Shown piece by piece: positions 45,662-57,587 of a stretch of 64,000 bases of DNA (position 1 is its first letter; each line of letters begins with the position of its first letter). The DNA is from Amia ocellicauda (taxonomy: Eukaryota; Chordata; Actinopteri; Amiiformes; Amiidae): assembly GCF_036373705.1 (NCBI RefSeq), contig NC_089851.1, forward strand, positions 913,501 to 977,500, given 5' to 3'. Under the pieces are notes generated by a model. That model was not told the origin of the DNA. It did not search any database and saw only the letters and a list, made by a program, of their open reading frames with translations. The translations under genes and the position numbers were made by a program.

Positions 45662-45684
45662 AACCGTTAGGTTAGGTGCCAGAG

Positions 45685-46770
45685 CTATGGGTGGTGCCTG
45701 TCAGGCATGGGCTCATTGGGTCCGGGTGGATCATTCAATGGAATGCCATTTTTGATTGCAATGTCGTGGAGCACAGTGCAAGCCTTGACAAAGTTGCAAA
45801 CCTAAAAAGGAATTTGCACATTGTATTACATTAATGTAATGGCATTGGAAGGAATGTCATTTCAGAGGCAAACCTTGCTAGGCTGGTATTGCAGTGTGCC
45901 TCCTGTCCCAGACAAGCACAGCCAACGCCCTTTCAGCAGGCCTATGGTGCGCTCCACTGTTCTAGTGCGTGTGTGGGCTTGGTTGAATCTTGCCTCTTGT
46001 TGGTTTGAGGGGTTTGTGAGGGGAGTCATCAGCCATGTTTTTAATGGGTAGCCCCGGTCTCCTGCAGTTATGAACACAACATTCAGATATTGTTTTTCAG
46101 TAGAGGTCTAACATAATAATAATAATAATATTTGCATATAAAACATAAGTCACTTACCAATAAGCCATCCATCCTCAACAGCTCCTTCCTGGAGGTTAAG
46201 GCAGATTGAATTGTTCTGCACAATTAATGAATCATGTGTGCCACCTGGCCATTTGGCCACTACATTCAACAAAGCCAAATGTGAATTTCAGATGACCTGC
46301 ACATTGACAGAATGGAAACCTTTTCTGTTGACAAAGTTGAATTCATTCAATGATGGTGCTTTTATTGCGATGTGAGTGCAGTCAATTGATCCAATGACAT
46401 TGGGAAATCCAGCTATGGTATGGAAATCCCTTTTCTCTCTGGCCTGTTGCACAGCAGTGTACGGAAACTGTATGTATTGTGGGGTCAATTAAATAATGCC
46501 ATGAAGGACTGGAGGCAATATTCGGCTCATGGATGGTCGTGAAATGCCAGACCGATCCGCAATCTCCCTTTGGAATTTTCCAGTGGCCAAAAATCTCAGG
46601 GTGGAGGGGACCTGGGTATGCACTGAGATGGCATTGGTGCATTTCATCTCCCTTTCTAATACTGGAGAGAGTTGGTCGCAGAGATACAAAAATATGCCTT
46701 AGAAAACAAAATCTAGTAATAAACCAAGCGTTGCTCTCAGCAAAGAAATCTGCACGCTCATTGAAAACGC
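45685..46770 (-). pseudogene. PIF/Harbinger transposase (HARBI1-like), with introns, broken
   Basis: Minus strand: ERADFFAESNAWFITRF, frameshift, YLCDQLSPVLEREMKC, FLATGKFQREIADRSGISRP (helix-turn-helix), a TAA after VLHGII, then FPNVIGSIDCTHIAIKAP (catalytic Asp block) and NRKGFHSVNVQVI. An intron with GTAAGTG donor (about 46157) and CTGCAG acceptor (about 46064) joins EDGWLI to GDRGYPLKTWLMTPL. A second intron joins LQYQPSK to VCNFVKACTVLHDIAI (acceptor TTTTTAG near 45802). It ends DRHHP, stop at 45685. DDE nuclease of the Harbinger superfamily. Two lesions make it nonfunctional. Confidence 0.85.
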
Positions 46771-46839
46771 TCCCTGCGTAATGCAGCTTGTGCCAGATCC
46801 TACAGCAATGCAAGATCTGCCGTTTTGGACAAGTCACAA

Positions 46840-47630
46840 TGCCTCAGTGTTGCCTTTTATATTATTTAACAGGTTTAACTAAATTGCATTCAACCTTACA
46901 TTCCACTCTCTTTCTGTTTGACTTTATTATTCAATTAGGCTTAAATGGTTTCATGTTCATGAATTCGATAGCACCCTGAGAAAATTAATAGTAGTAGCTT
47001 AAGTGTCTATAAAAGAAATACATGAATAAACTATTAATGCATTATCTTTTTTCTTCATAGTTCATGATTTGGTCCAGTATGTCAGTCCTTTCTCCATTTG
47101 GTGGATGTTATTTCATTAGCAGTTTGACTTTTCTACCACAAGCTGCTGTGCGTACGCATGGTCAGAGGTGTGCTTAAATTTACACACATTCTCAAGTATA
47201 AGTACAAATTGATACATTATTATTATTTTCTACATCCCATTACAACACAGCACACCGACTTGTGTTTCTCCATACGATGAGCAATGGTCTTGTACCCCGA
47301 CAGGACAGAGGCCCGTGGGGCCAGAGTTGACAGACTGCTGTGATCTGGTACGTGGTCATCCTCGCCCACTCTGCTCTGGTGAGGGACTGATTTGAAGCTC
47401 CTCTGCTCCCCCAGTGGAGTTCCTCCCACTATAATCTACTTTTTCTGACTGTTGTCAAGGTGTGTTCTGTAATTGAGTAGTTTATTCCCCTGTGTGGATC
47501 AGCAATTTCATGTGATATAAAGTTTTCATCAGCTTTTACATTGCTAGCACTCGTGTTGTTTATTTCGATTTCCCCTGAGCTCCGAACTGTGATACCTTGT
47601 CTGCACTCACCTTGTCTGTGAGCTTTTACA
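46840..47630. other. No gene recognised
   Basis: A/T-rich. No supported ORF or repeat boundary. Confidence 0.4.
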
Positions 47631-47639
47631 ATCTAGGAT

Positions 47640-47815
47640 GTAGGATTTGGATTTTATACTAACTATTTTCCTATGCACTCCTGTAATTTTGGACTTGTAA
47701 TTGTATTATGTCTTGATCTGTACTTTTATACTGTTATTGCACTTCTGTATTGCTCTTATATTGTGTAGGTCGCCCTTGATAAGGGCATCTGCTAAGAAAT
47801 AAATAATAATGATAG
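47640..47815 (+). mobile_element. L2-type LINE 3' end
   Basis: 'ttgtgtaggtcgcccttgat' followed by 'aagggcatctgctaag' and an AAT tail, the same 3' signature as at 39090-39130. Confidence 0.75.
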
Positions 47816-50800
47816 CAGTCTCAAATTACTGTGTCCTTTAAATGAGTGTGTTGACCGGTCACCTGGTCTGTGAACCGAGTTTGCATGATTTTATAGCGCA
47901 TGACCTTAGTTAAACCTAGCAGCCGTGGGGTACAGAGTTACACAGAAGAAACGCAGCTGGAGACTTTTTGAGTAGTCGGAGTGAGTGATACTGGCCAGTG
48001 TTGCGCACTCACAGTTTCTCCCATATGAAGTATTTTACGAATCTAATTTATTTTAACATGTTATCTGTTTAATTGTGATTTGCACATTGCCATACAGTGA
48101 AGGAAAAAAGTATTTGATCCCCTGCTGATTTTGTACGTTTGCCCACTGACAAAGAAATGATCAGTCTATAATTTTAATGGTAGGTGTATTTTAGCAGTGA
48201 GAGACAGAATAACAACAAAAAAATGCAGAAAAATGCATTTCAAAAAAGTTATAAATTGATTTGCATGTTAATGAGGGAAATAAGTATTTGATCCCCTATC
48301 AATCAGCAAGATTTCTGGCTCTCAGGTGTCCCAGGCCGAATTGGATCTCAAACCCACATGATGCCGTTGTAGCCCTAGCAATGCATATACAATCGAGGTC
48401 CCCTGCGCGGGCTTAGTAATTAAATGCCATGGGGAGTCTGTAGAATGGAAAACAGCAGCGTATACATAACATGATTCATTAGTATATTGTCTAGCAGTGA
48501 AGTTACATATCGTCCACCACGCATTTCTTGAATGCAGCAAATGGTCATCAGGCTGAAAGTCTTTGTGGATCTGCAAAACTTCCATTGTTTTCTCTTCAGG
48601 GAGGTGGAGCGGCTGTTATTTGTGTCCCACCGTGGGACTGTGGTAGAGTTGTTGGCATTCAATTGAGCTGGATTGCTCTAGTCCCCGGCCATCATCGGGA
48701 TTCAGCGATGTTCCTTGATTGGGGCGTAGGTGTTTCTTCTGGTCAGGTGGCTTTGTTCTCGCTGTCGAATACTCTGCTAAAATGGGTGACAGTCCTGCTG
48801 GGCTGGTTCAGTCTGGGTGACTTTCACCTGTGAATGGACAGCTTCGAATGCATGTGTTAGACCCAATCAAAAAATAAACAACATAGCATCTTCCTTACAG
48901 ACAATGGAGGAGTGACAGAGAGTCTCATAAATCATCCCATAATAATCTAATTTGGAGATTGTTTGGATTCGCGGATGGCCTCATTGTCATTAGGACTATA
49001 GGAAGGGCTTCTGGACATTTGGGCCCTGTTCGCACATTTTAACCAGTTTATTCTTTAGCACCCCTTAACAGTAATTTTGCTACATCAGCCTTGGTACAGG
49101 GATAGGCTTCAACCCAATTTAGAAAACATTTACATTATTACAAGTATATATTCATAACCACAACATTTAGGCATTTTAACACAATCTATGTGCATATGAA
49201 CAAAGGCATGATTTTATGATTTCAGCTCCCTTACCAGGATTATGAGCTTGAAAAATGTGGCAAGTTGTACATATTGCTGAGCTGTTACTATGAAACCTTT
49301 GGCAAACCAATTTAAAAAGACCGCTACACACATGCCCCCACACATCTCCCTCCCCTTGCCCGTGTGGTCAACAACATCCGCCAGACCGGCAAGCCAGGGA
49401 AGGAGTGCCCACCCGTGGGGCAACCTTGCCTTCGAAGATATTTGAGCTCTCTTATGGAAGGTGCAGTGGCCAGTTGAAAATTCCCGGAGCTTTTCTACAG
49501 CGCATCCCAGATTGTTTTTATCCTGTCCGAGTCATAAGGTTCAAATATCAGTTTCATTCCGATATGATTCGCAATGTTCAGATATATTCATAGGATCTTA
49601 TTAATATCAGTAGTCATTACAGCAACTCGTTAGACAATATAGTAAATTATTATTATCATTTCAGTTTGTTTTAAAACACTCCCATAAACATACATTTGTA
49701 ATTATTTTCATAGTATTAGGAACAATTCCCAATATAATATAGAACAGTTTTTTTCATCTACATTAACATCAGTGTTATTATTAATTATAATGCAACCATT
49801 ACTATCTCTCTCTCTCTCTGTCCTCTCAAGCTGCTTGGCAGGCGAGCGGGGGGAGCCGAGCCCACAGACAGTCACTGCCCCCGCCCCCCTTCTCTCCTAT
49901 TCGGGGGGGTTTCTTATTTCTTTTGTCTGCTTGATACTTTCTTAACCTGATAACTGCCAAACAGTTTCGTAACTTCAATCTTACTATGACTGTCTCGTTG
50001 AATTATTTATAAAATATTGCATTACTTTACACCAAGCAAATTCCTTATTTTCCTTCGTATTTTCTTTCTAATAACCTTCAGAACCTCATGTGCTGAAAAC
50101 AGCAGCACATTATTTTCCTTTCAAAACAAATTCCTATTCCAGCTTCTCAAGCCTTATCAACTTTCTCAGACCCTCTTAAACTTTGGTTAATCGCTCTGCA
50201 TCCCAACAGCTGTTTATTGATCGATTTGTATTATAACCATTTATACATACATTAATTTATTTATTTGTAAGACCTGTTTGATTTTTTTTTAATATAATTA
50301 TATTATTATTCATTATTTATGACTCTCTTAATCTTATTCTGTATCATGCAATACAAACATACAAATAAACACATACTAATTTATATCCAAAGTAAATTTG
50401 GATACTAGTTCTGTTGGGCATGTTTTGTTGACCTGCAGTATCTCAAACTACCCTTATTTATTATTATTTATCTGTTAATTTCCCACAGTATCTTGAGGGT
50501 TTTCACTAATACTGAAGACTTATTTTTTTCATTTGTCTTCGGCTCAGACTAGATTGTATTTTGCCTTTTTCTTTTTTCTAATGAATGTTCTAATTTAGTT
50601 AGCTTTAGTTTCTCATTTCTTACCACTGTATATTACACATAGTTTTGAAGGTTTCGTTTGTGTCCTATACACAGATTATTTATTTTCAAAGTCGTATTGT
50701 TTAACTGATACAGTGTACTATGAGAGATAAACACATTAGCTTCTAGTCTTTCATTTACTCTTACAATCTTATTTTTCTGTCTTTGGCCATAAGTCAGGCT

Positions 50801-51168
50801 TCTGTCTTCATTACACATGTAAAAATCCTGTCTTGTAGTACCATTAATCATTCCCACCGATTCTCAGGTACTGCTTATTCAATTCCAATCATAACAGTCT
50901 CGACACATAAAGAGAAACAAGAAGAGTGATATACTTATAAACACAAAGATTTCCTGCTTCAGATGCCACACATCAGCACAGCGCAATATTGTCAACAGAC
51001 AGCCCTCTAGTCCCTGGACTAGGATAACAGCGCAGTCAGTGCAGGATGGTGGATCTTCCACAGGATACGACTTTACACACTTTGTTTTCTCCTGCATCAA
51101 GTCTCAACTGCTATGCGCAAGATACAGTATCGTACATCGATACGGTCAGCCTTGGATTCACACCCAGT

Positions 51169-51284
51169 GAGCAGTTCTTAGGGTACAGCACAACGGCAAT
51201 AAAGAGACTACTCACAATTTGCAAGGATACAATCAGGGAGCAGTTCTTAGGGTACAGCACAAAGGCAATTAAGAGACCACTCAC
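51169..51284 (-). repeat. Tandem repeat of 69 bp in the LTR-element leader
   Basis: 'gagcagttcttagggtacag' starts at 51169 and again at 51238, and the second unit is incomplete. On the element strand each unit carries a GTGAGT-like donor. Confidence 0.8.
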
Positions 51285-51294
51285 CTGATTGTAA

Positions 51295-51311
51295 TCCCGG
51301 ATGAGCCCCCA
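51295..51311 (-). other. Primer-binding site, proline tRNA type
   Basis: TGGGGGCTCATCCGGGA on the minus strand, two bases after the LTR. It is one base different from the usual tRNA-Pro primer site (CTCG). This is typical of gamma/epsilon-like retroelements. It is followed by a splice-donor-like CAG|GTGAGTGG. Confidence 0.8.
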
Positions 51312-51313
51312 AT

Positions 51314-51920
51314 TGTTAAGGTACAAAGCTTCAGGTGAAGCAACCCTTCAGATCCCAGTGAATCAGGCAGTCAGGCCAGTCAGCATTTCAGCTACAGGGG
51401 AGACCGTTCAACAGGAGACGAGTGCTCGGGAAGAAAAATGCACAGAAGTAGTCCGTTCGTTTATCTTCCACTTATTGAAAGTTTCACACAGCCTTTATAC
51501 AGTCTGACAAACATCTTCAGTGACAGTTACGGGGCAGTCCCGATACCTAGTTACACAACATAATAGTACTGATTAATTGGCTAATGTGTTTGGGAAAGAA
51601 AAAGGTTTGCAGTGTTCCCACAAGCAGGTGCACGTCATGCCTCATGGGAATGTTATTGTCCGAGGATGTGTGTAACCCATAATATATTTGTGTTTCGGGA
51701 AGGGGAAAGTGTAGCACATACTGTACGAGCAACATGTTTTGTGTCTGCCACAGCTGCAGGGATTACAAGCAGTTCTGCAAGCTATTTCAGCAGTGTGCAT
51801 AAGACATAGATAATAAGAACTCACAGTTCCTAACTAGTAACCTTGTGGAAAGTTTCCTATATTTTCTAACAGTAATACAGTGGATATATACAATACATAG
51901 AAGGCAATTTTACCCCAACA
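51314..51920 (-). repeat. Long terminal repeat, 607 bp (TG...CA)
   Basis: On the minus strand it starts TGTTGGGG and ends CCTTAACA. It contains a TATA box (TATAAAGGC, about 51505-51497) followed by an AATAAG/GATAAA region and a GC-richer stretch resembling R/U5. The base composition and the position directly upstream of a primer-binding site support a retroviral-type LTR. Confidence 0.75.
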
Positions 51921-52042
51921 GGTAATGAGCTGAGATTAGGAGCACTCTCTTAAAGGGACTGCTCCTAATCTCAGCTCGTTACCTGTATAAAAGACACCTG
52001 TCCACAGAAGCAATCAATCAATCAGATTCCAAACTCTCCACC

Positions 52043-52760
52043 ATGGCCAAGACCAAAGAGCTGTCCAAGGATGTCAGGGACAAGATTGTAGACCTACACA
52101 AGGCTGGAATGGGCTACAAGACCATCATCAAGCAGCTTGGTGAGAAGTTGACAACAGTTGGTGCGATTAACAGCCCCTTCTGAAGTTTGCTAATGAACAT
52201 CTGAATGATTCAGAGGAGAACTGGGTGAAAGTGTTGTGGTCAGATGAGACCAAAATCGAGCTCTTTGGCATCAACTCAACTCGCCGTGTTTGGAGGAGGA
52301 GGAATGACCCCAAGAACACCATCCCCACCGTCAAACATGGAGGTGGAAACATTATGCTTTGGGGGTGTTTTTCTGCTAAGGGTACAGGACAACTGCACCG
52401 CATCAAAGGGACGATGGACGGGGCCATGTACCATCAAATCTTGGGTGAGAACTTCCTTCCCTCAGCCAGGGCATTGAAGATGGGTCGTGGATGGGCAACA
52501 AAGGAGTGGCTCAAGAAGAAGCACATTAAGGTCCTGGAGTGGCCTAGCCAGTCTCCAGACCTTAATCCCATAGAAAATCTGTGGAGGGAGCTGAAGGTTC
52601 GAGTTGCCAAACGTCAGCCTCAAACCTTAATGACTTGGAGAGGATCTGCAAAGAGGAGTGGGACAAAATCCCTCCTGAGATGTGTGCAAACCTGGTGGCC
52701 AACTACAAGAAACGTCTGACCTCTGTGATTGCCAACAAGGGTTTTGCCACCAAGTACTAA
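52043..52760 (+). pseudogene. Tc1-like transposase with two internal deletions
   Basis: [20 protein letters not shown] and [14 protein letters not shown] (helix-turn-helix) are cut off and joined to [20 protein letters not shown] (first Asp), [19 protein letters not shown], then LKMGRGW joined directly to [20 protein letters not shown] and [12 protein letters not shown] (Glu). The block with the second catalytic Asp is missing between GRGW and ATKEW. A further frameshift lies near 52625. Inactive. Confidence 0.88.
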
Positions 52761-52969
52761 GTCGAAGGGGTCAAGTACTTATTTCCCTCATTAACATGCA
52801 AATCAATTTATAACTTTTTTGAAATGCGTTTTTCTGGATTTTTTTGTTGTTATTCTGTCTCTCACTGTTAAAATACACCTACCATTAAAATTATAGACTG
52901 ATCATTTCTTTGTCAGTGGGCAAACGTACAAAATCAGCAGGGGATCAAATACTTTTTTCCCTCACTGTA

Positions 52970-53460
52970 TGAGCGCTGGATAGTAGTGGTAGGACTACTA
53001 ATATAGACCCAGTGTTGTGTGAAGGCTAGATTGTGTGAGCAGTCTCATGGGTAATTCACTTTAAAGTTGTAGTTGATTTTATTTGTGTTGCCTGTGCGGC
53101 TAATATCCGAGTTGGGATCTCTGTCTGTGGGGAGTTTCACTTTGTGCGGTCTTCATTATTTTCGCATGGTGTGGTATTCATTATGCGGTTTAACCTTTTC
53201 TTATTGGGAGCAGTTCCTTGGTAACACTCCTGTGGGGTTGTGGGTTTCATTCACTCGTTTTCACAGGTATTATAATTGTTGGTTTAATTTTGCACCGGTA
53301 GACCAAGTTGTTTCTTCTCAGCTTGGGCATTGAAGAGACATCAGAGAACCGGAAAGTTCACTTTTTACTGACCAGACTAAACTGGGGTTTAACTGGCATT
53401 TTACGCTTAGTAGGGACTATTGTTTTTTAACTTTTGTGGTATTTCCGTGTAAAATACCTA
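52970..53460. other. No gene recognised
   Basis: No supported features. Confidence 0.4.
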
Positions 53461-54714
53461 TACTTGTATTAGAAAAGGGGGTTCTTAAAGGGTTCTTTGC
53501 AACATTCTATGGTTTCATATAGAACCATTTTCATTCTCAAGTGCAGAGAGGGTTCTTTATACAACATACGGTTCTTTATGGAAGCCTTTCCATAAACCCA
53601 GCAGCATAGGGAGCCACCTCAACCACTCAGCTGCCAGGGCGCCCTGAACGGTCCACATTATTACATTAAAATAGATTGGTAATATATTAATAACGTTAAG
53701 TTATATTTGAGTTTGTTTCACAATTGTTAATACGTCTCATCTCTGCAAGAAACTATACAGCATGATCAACAGAAACAGAATTAAATGGAGTGTGGCCGGT
53801 ACAAAAAGTGTCGTTATATTATGATTATAATTAATTTATGGTTACTAAGTTAATAGCCAGTCGGTGAAATGGCTTCAGATGTCAAGTTTAATTAAGTAAC
53901 TGAAGTATATTATTAATGTCTTGTTATGCATTTCTTCCTGAGCTCTGGACCCCCTCCTGTGAGACACTCTTACCGCCGGGCTGGGCGGGTGAATGCAAAT
54001 GATTGCACGGCAGTGGAGTGTGGGTATTGTCATCGTTGGATTTAAGCAGGCACTTAAAAGTAGCGTTTTATAAATTCCCTATTCACTGATACAATGAATT
54101 TAAGTAAGGCTCTTAGGAGTGTAAAATGCTGTGCGAACTCACAATTTGAATTTTTCTCAGTATTATTTAAATTATTTAAACAGATCTACAGTGGTAGATT
54201 TACAGTCTAGAAAATGTGTTCTTTAAAACAATATTTCCTGTCCTTTGAAGTGATTTATAATGAACCCTTTGGGTTTAATGCAATCAAGAAAAGTACTGCA
54301 TAGGTCTTATTTAAAGCATATATATAGTATTATTATTAATAATAATAATACTGTTATGAATACTAATATTGCTGTTGTTAAAGGTAATGCTTATTTATGT
54401 ATTTATTTATGGCTTAATTTATGTATATTACAGATTATGACTTCTTTCACACACTGGACACCAGATTAAGTTTGCCAGTGGCTAGAGGATAAGGGACTTG
54501 GACAGTTCAGAGATATATTTATTGGTGAGGCACTATGAATGGCATCACATTTGTATCAATGTCCATATTGTCCAAAAATGTTCCTATGCCAAATATCTCA
54601 CTAATTTACAAGTGTACCATGAAAATGAACCCAATTTCAAGGCAGCTTGTGAACTCCCTCATATGGATTGGTTTAAGATAGGAGATGAAGCAGACTATCA
54701 CTCACTGGACTGTC

Positions 54715-56759
54715 ATGATGCAGACTAGAGTCTCTTCATCACACTTCACCACCGTCCTGCCAAAAGGTAAGTGCACCCCTTTTAGTCCTCTAATACAATC
54801 GAGTATGATATATGTTTGTATATTTTCATTATCACCCACCGTCAGTCTGTGAAATGGCCATTAGCTTTAACACACTTACCTGCATTGGTGACACTTGCCT
54901 TTAGCACAGTTAAAATAATTGACACATCCATATTAATGTCTGTATGCAACCACTAGAAACAATGTATTGCAGTTGAAAACTGCACCAGGCCACCAAACAG
55001 AGGTCATTTTACAAATAACATGATTTTATTTAACAAACCATTTTAATATGCCTTGGTCTTTTATGCAGAGTATGAAATAGATGGGCCTGCATTAGGAGTC
55101 ATGACAGAGAGGATGACCGGATCAGGTCCGAAAGTGGAAATCATCCAGCCACGAGCCAGTGACACTCAAGCAAACTGGCAGCCTAGTCGTAAGTTTGCTA
55201 CATGGCACGATTAATTCATTATTAACTGAAATGTAGATTGGAATGAGTGTGTGGAAGCTGAACATTGAAACGATAAATGTTTATTAATTTTAATTATTAT
55301 TATCATTATCATTTGACTTAATCTGCACTTGCTGTTGGAAAACTGCAGGATTGAACATTTTGAAAATTGTGTGAAGTTGTGAATTAAATAGTTTATTACA
55401 GTCTAGAGGAGAGGCCAGGGACTTGGGAGAGGATGAGAGGAGAGTTGCAGGCCATATCAGAGCAATGGCAGCTGAGGCCCAATCTAGAGTTACTCCAGGA
55501 GAAGATGAGGAGCAGCCAGGGACTTCATAGCCAGGCCAGTGAAGTCCCTGAGAAATTCCCTTGCCTAAGAATTAAAAAATTGGTCATTGCTGGCATTTTA
55601 TTCCATGTATGGAATGCTCCACCACATGTACAATATTGTGTGCATTGTAAGAACATTGTAAAACCTTATTTATTGTTAGTAATATTGAGGTGGTAAAGAC
55701 ATATTTTGGTGTGTGTTTTGTTCAATTTAAACACTAGCTTTGGTCTTCCAGGTGGACACTGACAGGATGGTAGTCACACAGCTGGACAAGACGGCACCTC
55801 AGATCCTGAACAGAGCGCTGACATCTGAGCTGAAGGATCAGCGTCTTTACCTTCTTCAACACTGTCTGGACAAACACGAGCAGAAAGGTTAATGTTTCTG
55901 ATCAGTGAGCCTTATAATCTGTCTAAATACATCCTGATGTGTAATAGAATATGCAATACAAATTTCCAAGTGTTTTAAATATATCCTGTATATTGCTTTT
56001 CAGGACTACAATTGGGGGCTGCCATTTTACTCTTGCCATCCAGTGATGATGAGTCTCTGTTTACAGTTGAAGAGGTACGTATCAAACTCAATATTAGAAA
56101 TAATTTAGTAGATTTGCACTGTTTAAAAAAATCATATATATAAAATGAAAACTATTGTATATTTTAAAAGTAAATACAACATTTGTTTCTCTAAACATGT
56201 CCAAGCTTACCTTTAAGGCACTACACAATCTTTTCAATTAGCCGTCAATCTGATCTGTATTGTGGCTTGTTAATAGAAGATAATGAGGTAGAACTCTAAA
56301 CATTAACTCAAAACAATCAATATGTGACTCAATGTCATTTACTGACAGACATCACTCTTTATCACTTTCATTTTTGGACAGGTTTTACTTGGAAACGTGA
56401 TTTTATTCTCAAAGTCAAATAGTTTAAATAAACAATCAATGTATTGAAATGAGAACAGCATCTTTTGGTTTCTGTACCAGATGTGCCGACTCCTATAATG
56501 AATCTGCGTAATTGTGCTGAAGGACATCCACTGAAGGCAGAGAGGATCTTGGCATGCATGTTCTCAGTGAGGACCCAGACATGGACATCTCCTTTGCCTT
56601 GAGTCCAGTCTTTGCACTGTATTATGTGTTTGGCATTGAATGCCCACAGGGGTTAATGAAAACTATGCAGTTTTTGGAAACTTTCATATTTAAGTTGAAT
56701 GACAGCAAAAACATTCCAGTCACTCTGAAGAGAGAATACAGGTCACTGTGCTATGTTTA
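54715..56759 (+). CDS. Unrecognised multi-exon gene, possibly decayed
   Basis: Exon 54715-54766 (MMQTRVSSSHFTTVLPK, phase 1); about 55071-55189 (EYEIDGPALGVMTERMTGSG, then KVEIIQPRASDTQANWQPS); about 55408 onward (ERPGTWERMRGELQAISEQW, LELLQEKMRSSQG); about 55752-55888 (VDTDRMVVTQLDKTAPQILN, KDQRLYLLQHCLDKHEQK); about 56005-56075 (LQLGAAILLLPSSDDESLFT); last exon to the stop at 56759 (DPDMDISFALSPVFALYYVF, GIECPQGLMKTMQFLETFIF). Several exons join in phase, but entry to the last exon needs a weak acceptor or a frameshift. The C-terminal part resembles multi-copy uncharacterised fish proteins related to SAMD3-like genes; this is a weak recollection, not a firm call. Poly(A) signal at 56985. 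Confidence 0.5.
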
Positions 56760-56984
56760 GTTTTTTCTATAATATTTGTTTATTTGTATTGATGGTGTGT
56801 CAGTGCGTTGTCTCTTTCTCTGTCTGTGATGCCTTGTACTTTGTGTTGTCTACCTTTCCCCTCCATGTTGATAATGACATTTGCCTGTTTTTCAGTACAA
56901 TTCGTTGTCTGCTGCTTGTTAAAACTTTAGGTTGTTCTTGTAGCACAGACTATTGCTATTCTGCACAGATAATCTGTTTTGTAA

Positions 56985-56990
56985 AATAAA
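56985..56990 (+). terminator. Poly(A) signal of the unrecognised gene
   Basis: AATAAA 226 bases past the last stop, in an A/T-rich stretch. Confidence 0.5.
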
Positions 56991-57587
56991 TGTCAATCCA
57001 AAAAGTAAGATTCTTAAATGTCTTTTATTTTTCAACATAAAAATGTATGTATTGGGGGGGGGCATTTGAAATACAATATATTTGTTAATATTGTATATAA
57101 TTTTCTGTGAAAATATTTACATATTATTGGTCATTTACTCATTGGCGTCCCCAGCATATTGTATGGGGGGTACGAAGACCGAGCGCCTGTCTCTATTGCA
57201 TTACCCCCTGCCAATGCGCTGCACAAGAGAAGAGGTTATGCGGAGATCTATTCATAGGGGGGTTCTGTCAGTACCCTGAACCCCCCTGGGGACACACCTG
57301 ATGTTACTTCACTAGTAGTGTGACGTTATATTCAATTGTGAGGGCATTTCTACAGTGTGTGTGTGTTTGTATATATAAACTCATAGATATTTAAAATATC
57401 GTATTTGGAAAACAAGTTATAGCACGTGTACCCCTTTGAAAGGGTTCTACATATAACATAAAAAATAACAGTTCTGTATCGAACGCTTTGTTTAAGGGGT
57501 TGTACATAGAACCATAAAGGGTTCCAACAGAGCGATAACTCAAAGAACTCTATGGTTCTGTGCAGAACCATTTTTTCTAAGAGTGTA

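Larger units (their letters stand above)
48326..51920 (-). mobile_element. Truncated LTR retroelement inserted in the Tc1 element
   Basis: The right part is a 5' LTR with primer-binding site and leader on the minus strand (51920-51169). The rest, down to 48326, has no second LTR and no coding region I can identify. About 10 bases of Tc1 sequence (ttttatacag) are missing at the left junction. The 3' end of the insertion was probably lost by deletion. The interior may include unrelated sequence. It is noncoding in practice. Confidence 0.55.
48095..52967 (+). mobile_element. Tc1-like transposon (fourth family), split by a truncated LTR element
   Basis: The ends CAGTGAAGGAAAAAAGTATTTGATC and their inverted partner are flanked by TA (48093-48094; 52968-52969). 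The inverted arms extend about 200 bases. The element reads normally to 'ggctctcaggtgtc' (48325), is interrupted, and resumes at 'ggtaatgagctgagatt' (51921). The arm at 62489-62771 shows the uninterrupted order. The native length would be about 1.3 kb. Confidence 0.88.
53461..57587. mobile_element. Inverted-repeat-bounded segment carrying a multi-exon gene
   Basis: The left edge 'acttgtattagaaaaggggg' plus 'ttcttaaagggttctttg' is matched inverted at the right edge (57540-57587: 'caaagaactctatggttctg' to 'accattttttctaagagtg'). Both edges are rich in the repeated motif GGTTCTnnATGGAACC. A short form of this kind of end is common in fish MITEs. A spliced gene lies between. It may be a gene-carrying DNA transposon, or two independent MITEs in opposite orientation. 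Confidence 0.4.
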
